Source: Pempheris klunzingeri (lineage: Eukaryota > Chordata > Actinopteri > Acropomatiformes > Pempheridae). From it: DNA of 64,000 nucleotides. The first letter of the stretch is position 1. Each line of letters begins with the position of its first letter. The stretch covers positions 4,858,175 to 4,922,174 of the forward strand of contig NC_092031.1 in assembly GCF_042242105.1 (NCBI RefSeq), given 5' to 3'. The notes beneath the pieces are model-generated. The model was not told the DNA's origin. It searched no databases and was given only the letters and a program-made list of their open reading frames with translations. Below are positions 60,995 through 64,000 of this stretch, one piece after another. A program made the translations under genes and the position numbers.

Positions 60995-63990
60995 ATGTGG
61001 CTCTTGATTTTCTTAGTGTGGTTGGTTATATGGGCCGGTGGCACATACTGGTATCTATTTGGAAAACCGAGCCCTTTCTCCCTAGAGTCAGTGAGACCAC
61101 CTGGACCCCGGGAGATTGACCAGAAGAAGCGGGACAAAGTCATCAAGCAAGGTAAAATTATTGTAGTTGATCATGCTTGTATGCAACATCACCATTAATT
61201 TGTACCATGATGCAATGCTTTGAAAAATGAGCATATTTTCTACCAGTTTCACCAGTTTGAGCTCTACAAGATGGAAAACACTCTTTAATCACAATACCAT
61301 ACTAATATAGTTAAGATGTAACAGTCAACAGTAAACTGACCTGGTTCGTGTTCTCTAAAGAAGGAAGGCACACTTGAAAATCTCTTTTTCTTCCACTGGA
61401 GATATAACAAATATTATCCACTTAAATGTCAACATGTGTTTTCTATATCTTTACACCAAATGTGGACCAGTTCAGCCAGCAAAGCACCAATTCTGCTTAA
61501 AAAAAAAAGTAAAATAACTTATTTACCTCAACTTATCATGGTAAAATAGCAGAGAAATGATACTATAACGAAATAACTCATTATGTAATGATCAAAAATA
61601 CAATATGTTTATTTAGAGTTGGTGCTTTAGTGTAAGAGTTGAGAATTTTATGGAAGAAAAATCTGATATACTTAATTTTGAATTCCTGAATCGTTGGGTC
61701 TCTCTCTTAATTAAGAGTTTGGTCTAGACCTGCTCTTATGTAAAGCGTCTTGAGATAACGCTGTTATGAATAGGCGCTATATAAATAAAGGTTGATTGAT
61801 ATATTTTTTCATATTGCCGTTACCCTGCAGAGATCACTGATGTGTTTATGATGTCTGCTGTCACAGTGAATACGCTTCCAAAAACAATCAGCGCAAAAAT
61901 CTGTCAATGCTGGAAAAGCACGAATGTAACGTTAATAATTGAATTGAATTTTAAAAATATGCTCATTTTTTGTTAATGTTTTTATTTTATCTTATGAACA
62001 TTATTAATGGTTATTCTAGTTTTTACACAAGGTGAAATAACATGTTAGCTAATTAGCAAAGCTATTATAATGAATTAAAACTACATTAAAAAAAAACTAT
62101 GTTTGAAAAAAACATACTGAAAACTGGACTTTAGAAAAAAAATAAAACTAACTGAAATGATATTGTGTACTTACAAAACTACCTAAAGATAAAATGTGCA
62201 GTAAATGTCTTTAGTTTTACTCTTTGGTCAAATTTGTGAAAACATCAAGCACAAGGAGCCACTGTGCGTCTGTCCATTCAGACCGGGATTGTGTCTACAT
62301 GACTGGTCAATTACCTGCAAAACACATTGTGTTTGTATTGTAAAGCTAATTCTGAACTTCTGAAATCTTACCCCTGACAAATACCCCTCATATTATAATA
62401 AAAAATAACCTAAAACTAAAAGGTTTTCAACAAAAAACAAACAAACTGAAGGAGCAAACGCAGTCTGGAGATAAACTGAAACGAAACTACATTAGCATAT
62501 ATCAAGATGAGACTAAATAATTCACTATACGTCTGAGGTGGGCTGATACAGTTATCTAAAGGATGTGTTTTCATGGCCATATCTAAGAATTTAGATTAGA
62601 CCTTAATTAGCAGAGGAGCAGCAATTCATCTGTGTTATCTTAATTAGATTATGAACAGGAGATTGGTTTAGCAGTCTTATCTGCTGTTTATTGCCAGCAG
62701 CAGAACACAGATACAGGAATTCACAAGTCATGTATTTATGACAGGAAAGGTGTGCAGTGCAACCTTCAGACTATTGTGTAACTCAATTATACAACACATT
62801 TTGATGTCTCCGTTACAGCACTTGCTCGTGATAACATTCACAGTGCATCTGTAGTAAGTCTGACTGAACAAAAGAGATGTGTTTTACCACGTTAATGTCG
62901 GCTCGGTATGTTTCTGTCCAGGTTTCAGCCCTGACAAGGTGCCCCAGAACCTGGATGTCATCGTCATCGGGAGTGGTATTGGTGGGCTGACAGCTGGAGC
63001 CACACTGGCCAAAGCGGGGAAGAGAGTCCTGGTGCTGGAGCAGCATGACCAGGCAGGAGGCTGCTGCCACACCTACATAGAGAAAGGCTTCGAGTTTGAT
63101 GTTGGTAAGAAGACTTGGCGTTTGTGGATCGACAGTACCATTTTTTAATCTTTGAATGAGAATAATGTTTAATTAAAACTATAAACACATAAGTGAAACT
63201 CCAAAGAACAGTCTAAAATCCAAACATACTAAGTTTGATATTAGGCATAATAAAGAAATCCTCTCAATTTAGTGGTTGGAATTGGGGAATGTTTGGCATT
63301 TTGGTTTAATTGTCAAGTTTCTGGTTACACAAAAGGATCTTACAGTTCTGTCTCAGCAGGGATCCTGTCTGTAATGTTGCCAGACACTTTGAACAACACT
63401 CTGAGCCTGTCAGGCTCTTTAAACAAGCTCAATTGCGCAATTGCCCTAAAAGATTACACTGCAACCATTACAGCCCATTTACTTCACATTCTCAGCTGCC
63501 GGCAATCTTTTTTTTATACCAAAATGTGTAAAAACAGGGCCCAGGTTTAAAAATACAGCAGTTATTCTTTAGCTTTGAGGAGTTTTTAAAACAGTTACCT
63601 CATGTAAGAAGAAAATGTTGAACTCTGTATTTTGAGCAGGCTCAAGCTGTTTTTACAGTTGGATGAAATAAAATGTGAATTTCAGCATAATGTGACCTAA
63701 ACCGATGCATGATAGGTATTAGTTTGACTGATAGTCTTTCTTCTCCAGGGCTTCACTACATTGGTCAGCTCCATGAGAACAGTCTGCTGCGTATCGCCTT
63801 CGATCAGCTCTCTGAGGGCCAGCTGGAGTTCCAGGAGCTAAATCAACACTTTGACACCATCCAGATTGGCCAAGGCGATGAGAAGCGAGAGTACACCATC
63901 TTCTCCGGTAAAACTGAGATGCAAGCTCATCTGATGAAGCAATTCCCTGATGACACAGAGGCCATCGAGACATTTTTCAAAATCATGAAG
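60995..63990 (+). CDS. retsat: All-trans-retinol 13,14-reductase (retinol saturase), 3'-truncated by window
   Basis: First three coding exons, join(60995..61151, 62922..63104, 63749..63990), give the N-terminal 194 residues; human RETSAT is 610. Residues 1-24 ([20 protein letters not shown]) are a hydrophobic ER signal or anchor. The FAD-binding Rossmann motif GSGIGG is at 69-74, followed by [20 protein letters not shown]. The enzyme saturates the 13-14 double bond of all-trans-retinol at the ER and nuclear membrane, an NADPH- and FAD-dependent step also tied to fat cell biology (family knowledge). The third exon ends AAG|gtactg ten bases before the window end. A paralogue of RETSAT is possible, since fish have more than one copy. 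Confidence 0.93.
61152..62921. other. retsat intron 1 with a retroelement tail
   Basis: About 1.8 kb, very AT-rich. It holds the retroelement 3' tail at about 61705-61800; the rest is not recognised. Confidence 0.5.
61705..61800 (+). mobile_element. Retroelement 3' tail fragment
   Basis: ttatgtaaagcgtcttgaga, taacgctgttatgaataggc and gctatataaataaaggttga, then a short ttgattgatat tail, is the shared 3' end of many fish non-LTR or SINE-like elements. Only the end is present, as expected from 5'-truncated retroposition. Confidence 0.6.
63105..63748. other. retsat intron 2
   Basis: About 640 bp of AT-rich intronic DNA between the FAD-motif exon and exon 3. Nothing is recognised. Confidence 0.5.
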
Positions 63991-64000
63991 GTACTGTTAG

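Overview
This window is nuclear DNA from a ray-finned fish, most likely a percomorph teleost. Split genes with GT-AG introns, TG/CA, TTCC and TGG microsatellites, and several interspersed repeats I recognise from perch-like fish genomes point that way. Gene names rest on reading the spliced proteins against remembered vertebrate orthologues; no database was searched.

Layout. (1) 594-33954, + strand: most of tanc2, a postsynaptic scaffold. 23 constitutive coding exons join in one frame and give the last 1,908 residues, covering the P-loop ATPase region, ankyrin repeats, TPRs, a Pro/Ser-rich tail and the C-terminal PDZ ligand ESNV. The 5' end lies left of the window. (2) 33955 to about 36940: tanc2 3' UTR with several poly(A) signals. 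(3) 38076-40951, - strand: g6pc3, an ER glucose-6-phosphatase, six exons, convergent with tanc2. (4) 41344-46723, + strand: lsm12, five exons, head-to-head with g6pc3 across about 390 bp. (5) 48586-50970, + strand: a two-exon leucine-rich-repeat single-pass membrane protein that I cannot name. (6) 52699-55563, - strand: tmem101, four exons. (7) 58291-58735, + strand: gngt2, the cone transducin gamma subunit. (8) 60995-63990, + strand: the first three coding exons of retsat, cut by the window end.

tanc2, g6pc3, lsm12, tmem101 and gngt2 all have human orthologues on chromosome 17q, so this is a compacted 17q-like block. The LRR gene and retsat are additions compared with the human order.

The points most worth a second look are two unreported-looking, frame-preserving small exons in tanc2 introns: 39 nt at 13807-13845 and 30 nt at 29341-29370. 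Both have strong splice sites and UGC motifs upstream, the signature of SRRM4-type neuronal microexons. Others are a TTCC microsatellite that forms the polypyrimidine tract of a tanc2 exon, three Pumilio motifs in the tanc2 3' UTR, nested repeats filling most of the LRR gene intron, and the linkage of a cone phototransduction gene with a retinoid enzyme. I saw no tRNA or rRNA gene, CRISPR array, intact transposon or viral gene.
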